Assembly: GCA_035079385.1 (NCBI GenBank)
Contig: JAVHKY010000003.1
Coordinates: 15,907,001-15,971,000 of the forward strand
Direction: 5' to 3'
DNA length: 64,000 bases
DNA from: Aspidiotus rigidus
Lineage: Eukaryota; Arthropoda; Insecta; Hemiptera; Diaspididae
In this document: piece after piece, positions 24,281 through 34,961 of the stretch
Numbering within the stretch: the stretch's first letter is position 1
Layout: every line of letters starts with the position of its first letter
Notes under the pieces: generated by a model
The model's input: the letters and a program-made list of their open reading frames with translations, nothing else
Database searches by the model: none
What the model was told of the DNA's origin: nothing
Program-made: the position numbers and the translations under genes

Positions 24281-25507
24281 TAGCGAGTAGCGACTACTTC
24301 GGCCGCCCTCTTGGCCGTTAGCAGTTGAGATGGCACATTATATCAAGGTATTGGAAGAAGAAGGGGTTTATTGAAAGACTTTTCTCTGATATTTAAAAAT
24401 TATTATCGATTTGTTGAATCCTCATTGGACACAATATAAAACCAGTGATATCCAAAAATCAGATAAAAATGCATAATCCTTAAGAAAGAAGAAGAAGAAG
24501 AAGGAGAAGAAGAAGAAGAAGAAGAAAACCAATGCAGCAAAAATATAATCATGCGTACACCGTGGCTCGCGAGGAAAAAGCCTTTTTTTTTTTTTGTTTT
24601 TATTTTTCTTTGGTTGTAAGTAGATATCCCTTGTATGTTCTGCGCCAGAGCTATTTTTCTATACGCCAAGCTCATTTTTCAACCTTCGAAAAAATCATCA
24701 AATTTCCCTAATTTTTCTCACTGAATATTCAGCTGTTTTTAAAGCAAATGTAGGTCATTTCACCCTATTTTTCTTCTCCTCTAGTTCAAAAATTGCAGAA
24801 CTTTTGTATCGAATTTCTATTGCTTTTCACTTTTTTTAACCTTAAAGAAAATCATCCAAGGTAAGGTACCCAGTAAAATTCATCATCAAAGGATGTTCTG
24901 CACCAGTGCTATTTTTCTATGCGCCAAGCTCATTTTTCAAACATCAAAAAAAATCCTAGAAATCCTATAATTTTCCATACTGAATATTTAGCTGTTTTCA
25001 ACGCAAATATGAATCATTTCACCCTATTTTTTTCCTCTCCAGTGGTTCAAAATTTCAAAACTTTTGTATCAAATTTTTATCATTTTTTTATTTTTTAACC
25101 CTGAAAAAAATCATCGCAGCTGAACTTTGTAAGCTCACAAAATTAACCTTTATTTAGTCAGATCTCTAGTTTTCAAAGCTCTCTCACTTGTAGACTCATA
25201 ACCGTTCAGGAAACGTTTAGATAAAAACAAAGGGCTTATTTCACTTGTATTTCAGAAATTTTTTAGAGAAATTACCTGTACATCATTTTCACCAAGGTAG
25301 GGTACCCAGTGAAATTCATTATCCAAGGATGTTTTACGTTATGGTGCTTTTTCCTATGCGCCAACACCTTTTTGATGTGCTCCAGAAAGACCCGAAAATC
25401 CTCTATCCGCTGGTTCAAAAATTTCAGAACTTTTGTATTTCCCCTCTTAAAGAAATGTCAATAAGGTTCTATAATTATAGTGTTTTCAAAATTCTTATAA
25501 TATTTTT

Positions 25508-25639
25508 GACTCCGTCTACAGAAACCCGGCTTAGTGTTCATTTACAATCAGGAGAAAAGGAATCTTCCTTCCTCGGTAAAAGATCCTTTCCTCTTGATCG
25601 ATATTCAACGCTAAGCCGGGTTTCTGTAGACGGGGTCAC
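25508..25639. mobile_element. ~135-bp MITE, copy 1
   Basis: Ends GTCTACAGAAACCCGGCTTA and complement (CGCTAAGCCGGGTTTCTGTA) form ~28-bp inverted repeats around a core with GGAGAAAAGGAATCTT. The second copy is at 28112-28247. The outermost left base pairs here are mutated (GACTCC instead of GACCCC). Confidence 0.85.
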
Positions 25640-26126
25640 ATTTTTTTATTCTAAATGGGTAGAAAATCCAGAACTAAACCAAGTCTTCAAAAAGATGAAA
25701 ATCAGATGTGTGGAAATGATGATCAATTCCATCAAAAATTAATAATAGTACGGGATAAATTTATGTTATTTTATAATGAAGAAATTGCAAAAAATATTCC
25801 AGAAGATGAGCGTATATATGTATTCAAGCATTGCATAAAGAATGGTCTAACTTGAATCAATTTTATAATATTCATGAATTATTTAAATTGAAAATTTATC
25901 GTACCCAATTGAATTATCGGCTGACAGATATAAGTAATGAAAATTATATTGATTATATTAGATCTTGTATGAAATTAAGAGTTGAAAATATGTATAAACT
26001 TGTTTAACATATTCAATGACTCCATTTGAATTTTATATATTCACATTAAATTATATCTATAGATTGATTACTCTAATAAAATTCATTATAATAATCTTCT
26101 AACTTCAGAATTTTTTTTTCATGTAA

Positions 26127-26462
26127 ATTGAGGTCTACAAAGATTCTTTAGTCAATAAAAATGAATTTGATTTTAAAAATATAATACCATATTTTAAAAC
26201 TTCTATTGCTAAAATAAGATCAAATTATGAAACTTTAATGGAAGAGCACTTAGGTACTAATAAAATTCAACATTTATTCGAATCTAAAAAAATAAAATAT
26301 ACTAAATTTATGGTAAATATTATTGCTCATTTGAGTGTTTCATCAAGAATGGTTGAAAAAGAGATAGAAGATCTATATATGCGCCAGCAGAGCAGGCTTG
26401 TCCTGCGGATTCCTATGACGATTTGGAATCCGATGTTGAAATAAATTATAGATGGGGTTAAA
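26127..26462 (+). pseudogene. Unknown ORF of mobile element, copy A
   Basis: Reads VYKDSLVNKNEFDFKNIIPY and ETLMEEHLGTNKIQH, then RMVEKEIEDLYMRQQSRLVL before the end. It has no ATG at its apparent start and its final ~20 codons are in another frame (ADSYDDLESDVEINYRWG). Charged, helical-looking, no domain recognised. It is a tandem copy of 26550-26874. Confidence 0.5.
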
Positions 26463-26549
26463 AAATTGATGTTATTCTGAGTTTGATTTAGAATCAGGCA
26501 TTTATATAAAGGAGAAGAAAAAACTTATTAAAATTTTTTTCCTATATAA

Positions 26550-26874
26550 ATGGAAGTCTACAAAGATTCTTTTGTTGATAGAGATGAATTTGATTTTGAA
26601 AATATTATACCATATCTTAAAGATCCTGATGCTAGGACAAGATCAAATTATGAAACTTTAATGGATCTTTCTGATAAAATTCAACATTTACCTGAAGATA
26701 AAAAGAAAAAATATAGTAAACTAATGAAATATAATTGCTCACTTGAGTCTTTTATCTAGAATGGTTGAAAAAGAAATAGAAAATTTAGATATGCGCCAGC
26801 AGAGCAGGCTTGTCTTGCGGATTCCTTGTTCCGATCTTGAATCTGATGTTGAAATAAATTATGTACGTAATTAA
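26550..26874 (+). pseudogene. Unknown ORF of mobile element, copy B
   Basis: Starts at ATG 26550 with MEVYKDSFVDRDEFDFENII. A one-base shift near 26730 moves the frame to SRMVEKEIENLDMRQQSRLV and ends LESDVEINYVRN at a stop at 26872-26874. Closely similar to copy A, showing a local duplication. No known domain; possibly a structural or accessory gene of the surrounding virus-like element. Confidence 0.5.
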
Positions 26875-26885
26875 AAAATAATATT

Positions 26886-27033
26886 CATGTATTTTCTATT
26901 CCCTCATCAGCTTCAATTTCTGAGTTGGTCTGCAGGACAAGCCTGCTGCGCAGCAGACTGCTCAGACTGCTCTGCTGACACATATTTGGTTCATTCATTA
27001 TCTCTGCATTAAATTCATTTCCTGATTCATAAA
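26886..27033 (-). pseudogene. Small minus-strand ORF with shared C-terminal module
   Basis: Reads YESGNEFNAEIMNEPNMCQQ and later LLRSRLVLQTNSEIEADEGI before a stop near 26889. It ends within about 15 bp of the plus-strand ORF B, so the two gene blocks converge. The SRLVL segment with acidic tail matches the ends of ORFs A and B. Function unknown. Confidence 0.4.
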
Positions 27034-27102
27034 AAATTTAGAGTAGCCTCAAAATTTCTCCTAGCTTCTCATATAATTTTTCCATATATACTATTACCAA
27101 AA

Positions 27103-28575
27103 TTAATTTTTCCAACTTTTCCATTTTTTATTATAAATATTACATGTTTTCCATTTAATTTCAATAATTCTCTTTTTATTGAGAGTTTTCAAATGTTGAA
27201 TAAATTTATCTCTTTTTACCGTATTATAATAACCCCCGGGTAATGTATCAGTTTGCCCATCAACTAAACATCTTTTATCATCATCAAAAGGATTTAATCC
27301 TCTTTTATTCTGTTCAATGGTATAAATATTATGTTTTGTACTCCTTATCATTTTCTGTTTAATAGTCTTAGTTATTTTCTTTTCTAAACGTACCGTATTT
27401 TGTAATCATTATGTGTTATTTGATTTTTAACAATTAATATTCTTCTTTACTCCTTTAGCTTTTTTCATTGCATCATTATTTGATGCAAAAACTTTATTAG
27501 AATATAATTTAGAAGCTAGTCCAATAAATTCCTTCAAAATTTTCCCATTCATCTTATCTTTAAATTTACCTAATACCTTTTTATTAACTTGTGGTAGGTT
27601 ATAATGATTATCTTTCTTATAGGTAATCTGATGTATCAAATTCATTAATCATGGTGCAACCATCAGGCTGCTCATGCAGTCGCATGTCTTTCATATCTTC
27701 TTATAGAAGTCTTTTGTCTGTATACCTAGATATAATTAATGAATCTGTATCAGTATAGAGTAATTTTATTCTATCTCCATATCTTTCTTTTAGTCTATAA
27801 TAAAAGTCATACATTAATGTTTTTGGAATCTTTAAAATGGCTACTCCCACATAAATTGGTTGGTTGAATTTAATCATTGTTCTTTTCATTTGTACAGCTG
27901 CAAGATTTTTCCCAAAAAATGTTGATTTCTCAAAATTAGGCTTTGGAACATACTTTGTATATTTTTTACCTTCTGAAATTAATTTTATGTCCACAAGCTT
28001 CCTAACATTCATCATTGTTCTTCCAAAAACAGAATTATTCATTAGTTTAAAGAAATCTTTTTCAAAATCATTCTTAGCTTTTTGTCTTAATTCAGTATTT
28101 TTTTCAATATATGTGACCCCGTCTACAGAAACCCGGCTTAGCGTTTAATTACAATCAGGAGAAAAGGAATCTTTCTTCCTTTGTAAAAAATCCTTTTCTC
28201 CCGATCGATATTCAGCGCTGAGCCGGGTTTCTGTAGACGGGGTCACATACTTTATTCCAGTCAGATTGATCAAATTTTATAACCCTATGTATTTTCTCCA
28301 ATCTTAATCCTGCTTTAAGAGCTTGCTTAAGATTTATATAATGAAGAACATACTTCTTTTTATAATACAATGTTGTAAATAATTTTGGAAGCTGTCTACC
28401 ATAAATTACACTTTCAGGACAGTAGGGTAAATCGGAATGTTTTTTCCATAATTCTTCAGGATATTTCAAATCCACTTCAAAAAGGTATCGAAGTTTCTGA
28501 TCACCTTTCATTTTTAGAATTCTTTCTTCATTAAAATATTCTGGATTTTTCCATTCAAATCCAATGTGAGGTCAC
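27103..28575 (-). pseudogene. Protein-primed family B DNA polymerase (Polinton/adintovirus-like), broken
   Basis: Four minus-strand pieces in the correct order. 28248-28575 contains FEVDLKYPEELW and VLHYINLKQALKAGL. 27718-28111 contains motif B (KLMNNSVFG) and motif C (YTDTDSL). 27427-27700 contains NKKVLGKFKDKMNGK and KKAKGVKK. 27103-27360 is the C-terminal IRSTKHNIYT...PFDDDKR block. This order is characteristic of DNA_pol_B_2 enzymes of Polintons and adintoviruses. The exonuclease domain and N-terminus are missing. Pieces are separated by the 135-bp MITE at 28112-28247, by a frameshift with a small GC-rich insertion near 27650-27700, and by stops. Non-functional relic. Confidence 0.85.
28112..28247. 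mobile_element. ~135-bp MITE, copy 2, inside the polymerase relic
   Basis: Bounded by TGTGACCCCGTCTACAGAAA and its complement. Reading frame of the polymerase is the same on both sides, and aligning to the family suggests few or no extra bases. Copy 1 lies 2.6 kb away in the same element. Confidence 0.85.
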
Positions 28576-28956
28576 AAGACTTTTTTTTTAGAAGAAATCT
28601 TTTTTTTCCCTTTAGAAATATATATATACCTACTTTTGTTTTGTGCAGACAAGAGACACAAAAAATAGAAACCCATCGTTGTTCCAACTGACATATGACA
28701 TGTCGACTCCCACATCATGGAGAGCAAAGATCATCACAAAAATAATTCAAAATGAGTACCTCCTTCACCATACAGCATGGAACTCAAATTTTTTCCGTGT
28801 TCCACAAATAGGTCGGCCACAGCTTAGTAATCACATGCTTCCACAGGCTGGTTTGGCTATCTTCCTCCTCTGCTCCACAATTCTGATTGCGTCGTGCTCC
28901 GATGAGCCCAGCTTAAGTTAATCTTTTTTCAGATCAACGATATTCCTATGCTGCTC

Positions 28957-29119
28957 CCCGTTGTGCAAAACGTCACGTGACGGGATTATGATGGCGCACA
29001 TTTGCGTCACAAAGAGGGATCACTGTGCTTTTTAAATGAGTGATTGCCGTCACAAACTACCGTCACAGGCGTCACAAGTCTCCTCTGTTCCCAGCTGTGA
29101 CGGCATTTTGCACAACGGG
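28957..29119. mobile_element. ~160-bp MITE with CCCGTTGTGCAAAA ends
   Basis: The left end CCCGTTGTGCAAAACGTCAC faces the complement of CCCGTTGTGCAAAATGCCGT at the right. The interior has several GTCAC/GTGAC words and one TCACGTGA palindrome. Non-coding. Confidence 0.7.
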
Positions 29120-30172
29120 TCCCTAAGTAAAAATTTTTCCAAATCCTATCGGTACCACGCAACTTTTTAATACCTATCAAGATTTTAGGCCAGATTTTGA
29201 CTTCTGAAAAATTCGATTATTAATACCAAAACTGAATTCTCGGTTATATTATCAATATTAAAATCGAAGAATTGATTCATGAGTCTGGTTCTTTGTCCCT
29301 CAATAAACTTTCTCGAGGAAAAAGCATTTCTTTTTCAAAGACTCGTTTGTTGTTTGTAGAAATTCTTCAACAATTGTAGCTTATTGTCTCCCAATACGGG
29401 AATAAGTTTTCCAGCAGATAATGAGATTTTCATTAATTAGGGGGATCCTTCCTATGTGAGGATTAGCCTCGAGAGAAGTACATGATAATTATTTTAACAT
29501 CAAGATTGAATGGACTTCTCATTGCATAATACTTACATCTACAAATTTTTGTAATTAATAATATTTGTTTTCAGCTTTACGATATCGGTGGTTTTCGTTC
29601 TTTTAGTGTGTGTCATTCTCTTTGTTTTTGTTTTTTTTTTTCTATTAAGTATGTTTCGTATCATTTTTTTGTAATTAGTTATTTTTGCATTCACAATCTC
29701 TTCTTTGTTGTCTATGTTTAGTTTGTTAAAGTATTGTAATCCTTTATATATTCCAGTTCGTTTTCCTACGTCAGTTTCAACTTTAGCGGAAGTGTAATCG
29801 TTAGTTTGTATAAAAATGATGTAAAAAAATGAAGAAAATTGATTATTCATTTTTTTAATTTTAGAAGTATTGCAAACTATTGAAAAAGTAGCCTGCAATG
29901 TACAGATGAATCAAGTGTACTAGAATGCGGATAGGATTAAAAATGAGAGAAATGATAGAAATTTGATACAAAATTTTGAAAATTTTTGAACTACTTGAGA
30001 AGAAAAAAAGACTAAAATGACTTATTTCTTTGCTTTAAAAACAGTGAAATATTTAGTGTAGAAATTGGAGGATTTTCAAGATTTTTTGGGTTAGTTAGAA
30101 ATGTTGAAAAAGTAGCTCGCGCGATGGAGAAAAGCCAAGTGCACTCAAGTGCGCCAGAACATACATGAGTAC

Positions 30173-32321
30173 TCTACTTCTATGTCTTTCATAAATGTAA
30201 AAACGGAAGGTACTCCTGAGTCGTGGAGTTCGAAAACGTATCTCTGAGGGAAAGATTTGAAAAATGTTTCTAATAGAGGACTACAATCAGTTCAAGAGAG
30301 TTAATTATGAAATAATAGTCATTGAAACCTACTTTTCAATCATTTTTTTCACCTTTTTCAGTCGATGGTTCCTTCCTATACGGACACATCATTGGGAAAA
30401 TTTTCAAGTTTTTCACATGATTAACGATTACATAATATCTTAATTCAATTTCCAACAATTTTTTCAGTATCTTAGAATTTTCTTCTGAGACTTTTAGCGA
30501 AACCAGATTCTGTGGTGCCTTCAGAAAATTAATGATTAGAAGAAATTTCATCCCACCATCAGGACAAATCCAATGTCGTTTCTATTTCAACATCCAACAA
30601 CTTTCAAAATAAAAATCAATTTTAATAAAACAATCTCAATATTTTAATAAATATCTCTTATAAACTTTTAATTAATTAAAAAACTTACCAATTTATAAAT
30701 ATATAAATTATCATACGCTATGTGCAATATTTACAAATTAACAATACATTCAAGTCTCGAATTCTAATTACAAATTTACAAAGGGGAATAAAAAGAAACA
30801 AAAATAAAAAGACAAAATAAGATGAAAAAGAAATAATGAGTATAATAGATGAACATTTCATTAAAAAACTAATTACAAGATAAATATATATCATATACAT
30901 TCAATATACTTTTTTTTTTTTTTTTTTTTTTTCTTTCTTTTTCATTCACTTAAATTCCATAACAAAAAAAAAATAATAACAATAACAATAAAAAATCAAC
31001 CGTTAGTTGACTGTCATACGACTTTTTAAAACAATAAGCAATACAAAAATGGAGGAAAAATAAGAAAGAAGTAAACAAAAGAAGATGAATAGAGAATAGA
31101 GAATTTACATCGTTCAACCTGCTATATTCTTTCAGGAAAAATTATCTATAATGAGAACGATAAAACTTTTTCATTACGGATGCGCCAGAAAATTCGTCTT
31201 TGAAAAGACAAACAGAAAATTCACGTTACATAACTCACGATATGACCGGTATGCTTGATAAGGATTCGTTACTTGATAAAAGATCCGAGGATTCACAAAG
31301 AATATTATAGAGCGATTTAAAAACTTACAGAATACGTAAGAGAGAAACAGACAGGGACTTAATAACATGTACAACGTGCACAAGACAAGCAAAAGATTAG
31401 TAATTTTCATTTCAAAAAAGAAAATAGTTAATTTATTAAAACGAAACATGAGAATTAGTACGTGCTTCATCCGTTTTCATAAAATAAATACGTTATACTT
31501 TTATGCAATAGAATACTCTAACAGAAATCTTGAAAAAGTTTTCTTCTAATACTGTATTAAGAACTTTCAAACTGACAGAGGCAAGCTACGTATTTTCGCT
31601 ATCAAAATCGACTTTTTTTAATCGTCTTTTACTCTGATTAGAAGTGGTAACTGAATCGAAAGGAAACCGTTCACACAAACTCATAACAAGCGAGACCAGA
31701 GGGGTGGAAAACTTGACAGGATGGAAAAAAGAAAGAAAATCTTGATCCAGGAGAATTAAGAAAAGCACGTCAGAGAGCGCAAAGATATAATTTCCTAACA
31801 ATAATAATTGACAAAAAACGATCGATGATCTTTTTTTGAAAAATCAATTCGAGAACCAAAAAAATATACGTAAGTTCGTTGAAATACGAAAAATCGCACA
31901 CTGTAATAAGAACCCTCAAGTTTTATGGAGAAAGGAGAAAAATACCTGTCCTCGAAGTGTCGCATTCGAATAAAACAAATAAATATCAACGATTTAAAAG
32001 TCGATAAAACAGTCAACGAATTTTCCATGATCATAAAATTAACTACTGAGAAGAAATGACAAGGAAAAAAAAAACTTTTCTTAATATATGGCGTTGACGT
32101 GTGCAACCAGACATTGATTAAACAACATGTCCTCATAATTTTGATCCTTCTATAGAAAGAATTAAAATTTTCTTCTCCCCCCTCCCCCATTTTCACTAAC
32201 CTTCTCTTCACGCCATCGATTAAGAAAAATATCTAACAATACAAGAATGTCAAGGAATCGGTCGGTAAATTGTTGTGTTTGCTTTACTCGCGACCAAGCG
32301 CTCACTCAACTTTCTTGAATA
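30173..32321. other. Intergenic AT-rich DNA
   Basis: Contains a T run (about 30909-30932) and otherwise AT-rich sequence. No coding signal, no repeat family recognised. Confidence 0.4.
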
Positions 32322-33402
32322 AGTAGAAATCACTTACAACGAGTCCGCATAGAACGAACGGTCGGCTAGAACGGCCAAATTGCGCGGTCCCGGCGTAAAC
32401 GCCATATAAACAATGTTAAAATTCACTGCTTATAACGAGTTCATTTAGGACGAGATATCGGATAGAACCCGATTTCAGTACATACAAAAGACAAATAATC
32501 ATTTACAGCGAGGATGACTACTATTTTTCTGGATTGATGAGCTTGTATGAACATGTTTATAAATAAGATTGAATCCTCAAAGGTACGAGCCATTATATAA
32601 TTGAGGGTTGGATGGCACATAGGCACGTAACAAAACAAGAATAGTCTCGAAATCACTATATATTGAAACTCATAAAATACACGAAAAGAAATATTATTAA
32701 AAAATTTATTATTAAAATCCAAAAACTGAAACACTAAAAAATAACGAGAAAATTTTGGTCAAAAAAACGGTCGAGATAAAAAACAAAATAAACAAATAAG
32801 GTATCAAAATATTTAAAAAGAAAAAGTATTTTTCAATTGAAATCTTTCATTTTAACTTTTTATAACTTTTTCTTTTTAAACATTTTGATACCTTATTTGT
32901 TTATTTTGTTTTTTATCTCGACCGTTTTTTTGACCAAAATTTTCTCGTTATTTTTTAGTGTTTCAGTTTTTGGATTTTAATAATAAATTTTTTAATAATA
33001 TTTCTTTTCGTGTATTTTATGAGTTTCAATATATAGTGATTTCGAGACTATTCTTGTTTTGTTACGTGCCTATGTGCCATCCAACCCTCAATTATGAACA
33101 TGTTTACTGATAGACGGAAGAGTGAAAAGAATTTGTGACTACTGTATTCTCAATCTTTCGAAATTCGTAAGTCGATGTGCAAGCAAATCGCTGTACTTAT
33201 TTTCAAAACGAACATTGCTTGTACACGTACAGTAATTATTTACGAGAAAAAAAAAAGTTGAATTTTTTGTTGACTGAATTGCTTTGTATGAGTTCTCGTT
33301 GTAACTGAAAAAAAAAAAAACTGGATAGAACGAGCCCTCGTTGTAACTGAATTCGGAGCAAATCTCCCGGTCCCTTGACGCTCGTTGTAAGTGATTTCTA
33401 CT
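32322..33402. mobile_element. Element with 22-bp inverted ends enclosing a large palindrome
   Basis: The terminal repeats AGTAGAAATCACTTACAACG(AG) at 32322-32343 and 33381-33402 match perfectly. Sub-terminal sequence is full of (A)CTCGTTGTAA/CTCGTTATAAG words, reminiscent of pogo/Tigger-type ends. Inside lies a palindrome with 231-bp arms (32597-33095). No transposase. Confidence 0.65.
32597..33095. repeat. Palindrome, 231-bp arms, one mismatch
   Basis: Left arm 32597-32827 and right arm 32865-33095 are exact reverse complements except for a single base (ATATTT against ATGTTT), with a 37-base spacer. Such identity implies a recent foldback duplication or strong gene conversion between arms. 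Confidence 0.9.
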
Positions 33403-34961
33403 AGTCTATGTTTTTCCTTTTTTCTTCCTTCAGAACATTTTTTTTCTTTTCCTCTCAAATTAGAAACCGACTAGAACTTATCGAAGGAAATTGGAAATAA
33501 ATGTTCCTTTCTGCGGACATAATCATCATACTAAGAAATATTAGAAGTCAGACAAGACACAAAAAAATTTCTTATACTTAACGAGCTGTGAAAGTTCATT
33601 CGTAATGTCGAGATGGCAATCATCTTGACCGCGATAGAAAGAGAAAAATTTTTCAAAAATGTGAGAAAGTAAGGATAAGCTAAAAAAAAAAAAAAGACGT
33701 ATCCTAGAATTTTCATTATTTTATAAATCTAACTTACCGTAGAAGTTTCAATCATGGGATTATGCGATACAAACGGGAAGCGAAAATTCGTTCAGCGGCG
33801 AACACTACAAGGAAAATTACAATTATACAGACACAGAAATAGGATATTCATTTAAAAAAATTATAAGAGAAATTCATGATTGTTAATTTCTAATGAATAC
33901 ATAACATAATATTACGAAACAAAATATTATAATGAAATATTGCACTTCAATTTGCTACAAGAAAAAAAAAAAAAAAAAAAAAATCAAATTTGACTACAGT
34001 AGATAGGTGCTGTGTTTTGAGCAAAATTCGATGCCTGTCGAGCAAGAATGATAGTATGAAGGTAGATCGACTTAGGGTCATACGATGTTTCATTCTATCT
34101 TGTAAAAGGCTACCCACTTACACCGAGCGCAAAATATTTTACTCAGCGTATAATTTTTCATACGACTGATCTATGTTGTAGTTTCCGATACAAAAGGAAG
34201 TAATTAAAAAAAAAATAAAAATTTTCAAGAAAATGATAGGTTTGTAAGGAGAAAACGAGAAATTGGAATTAGCTCAAAATTCTTTTTGGAATACAAGAAA
34301 AGTAGGAATTAAATTCCACGATAAAAAGTACGCAGTTTGAAGAAATTCATGCAAAATACAAAAATTTCATTAAGATATTCTCAAATGTGGCGCGTAAAGA
34401 AAGAAGGAGAGAAGAAATAAAGAGCTAATAATGGTTAATCCGTTCGTTTATAATTAAATGCAGGGCTGATCTATAAATTACGTTTTTTAATCAGCTAACC
34501 CACTTGATTTCAAAACAAATCTACTTATTAAGACAGGAAAAAATAGAAGTAGAAGGAAACAATTTTAGACAAAAATTAATCGATATTACGAACCCATATT
34601 ATTAGACTAATTTAACCCGCTGCAAATGAATGTTTTCATTTCAAGGAATCTACAACACTACATTACTACTCACATTCAATAGAGTTTGTCGTATTTCCTC
34701 TGATCATTACACAGTACTACATCTAAATTGTTTAAAATTCACGTTCTAACTACACAGCTAAAATGCTTAATTATTAACTTAGGAGAATACGTTAAGCAAC
34801 GTTGATCCTCATAGAAAGGAGAAAGAGAAAAAAAAGTCTAAATGAACACATTTGGCCAAAGATAGGCTAAAATATTCGACTATCGTGCTGACCCGTAATA
34901 TCGATTTGTTTTTGATTAGAGGAAACAACAAACAGAAATTAAATAACAGCAACAACCATAA
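33403..34961. other. Intergenic DNA and probable rno 3' UTR
   Basis: AT-rich, with an A run at about 33963-33983. The 3' UTR of rno must begin at 34961 and run leftwards. I cannot define its end with confidence. Confidence 0.4.

Larger units (their letters stand above)
24633..30172. mobile_element. Decayed Polinton/adintovirus-like element bounded by inverted repeats
   Basis: The left boundary carries tandem ~258-bp units (24633, 24891, and a shortened one near 25325) starting GTATGTTCTG(C)GCCAG. The right boundary (29880-30172) carries the same units in inverted orientation. Shared words include GGTTCAAAAATTTCA and TTTTGTATCAAATTT-like runs. Between them are two plus-strand copies of an unknown ORF, a minus-strand small ORF, and a minus-strand protein-primed DNA polymerase, all frameshifted. 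Polintons and adintoviruses are known to have long terminal inverted repeats and such a polymerase. At 5.5 kb this is far shorter than an intact element, and no integrase, ATPase or capsid gene is recognised. Description only: old, inactive copy. Confidence 0.6.

Noticed and set aside
28643..28921. 92-codon plus-strand open frame
   Set aside because: Inside the decayed element, no homology, poor start context.
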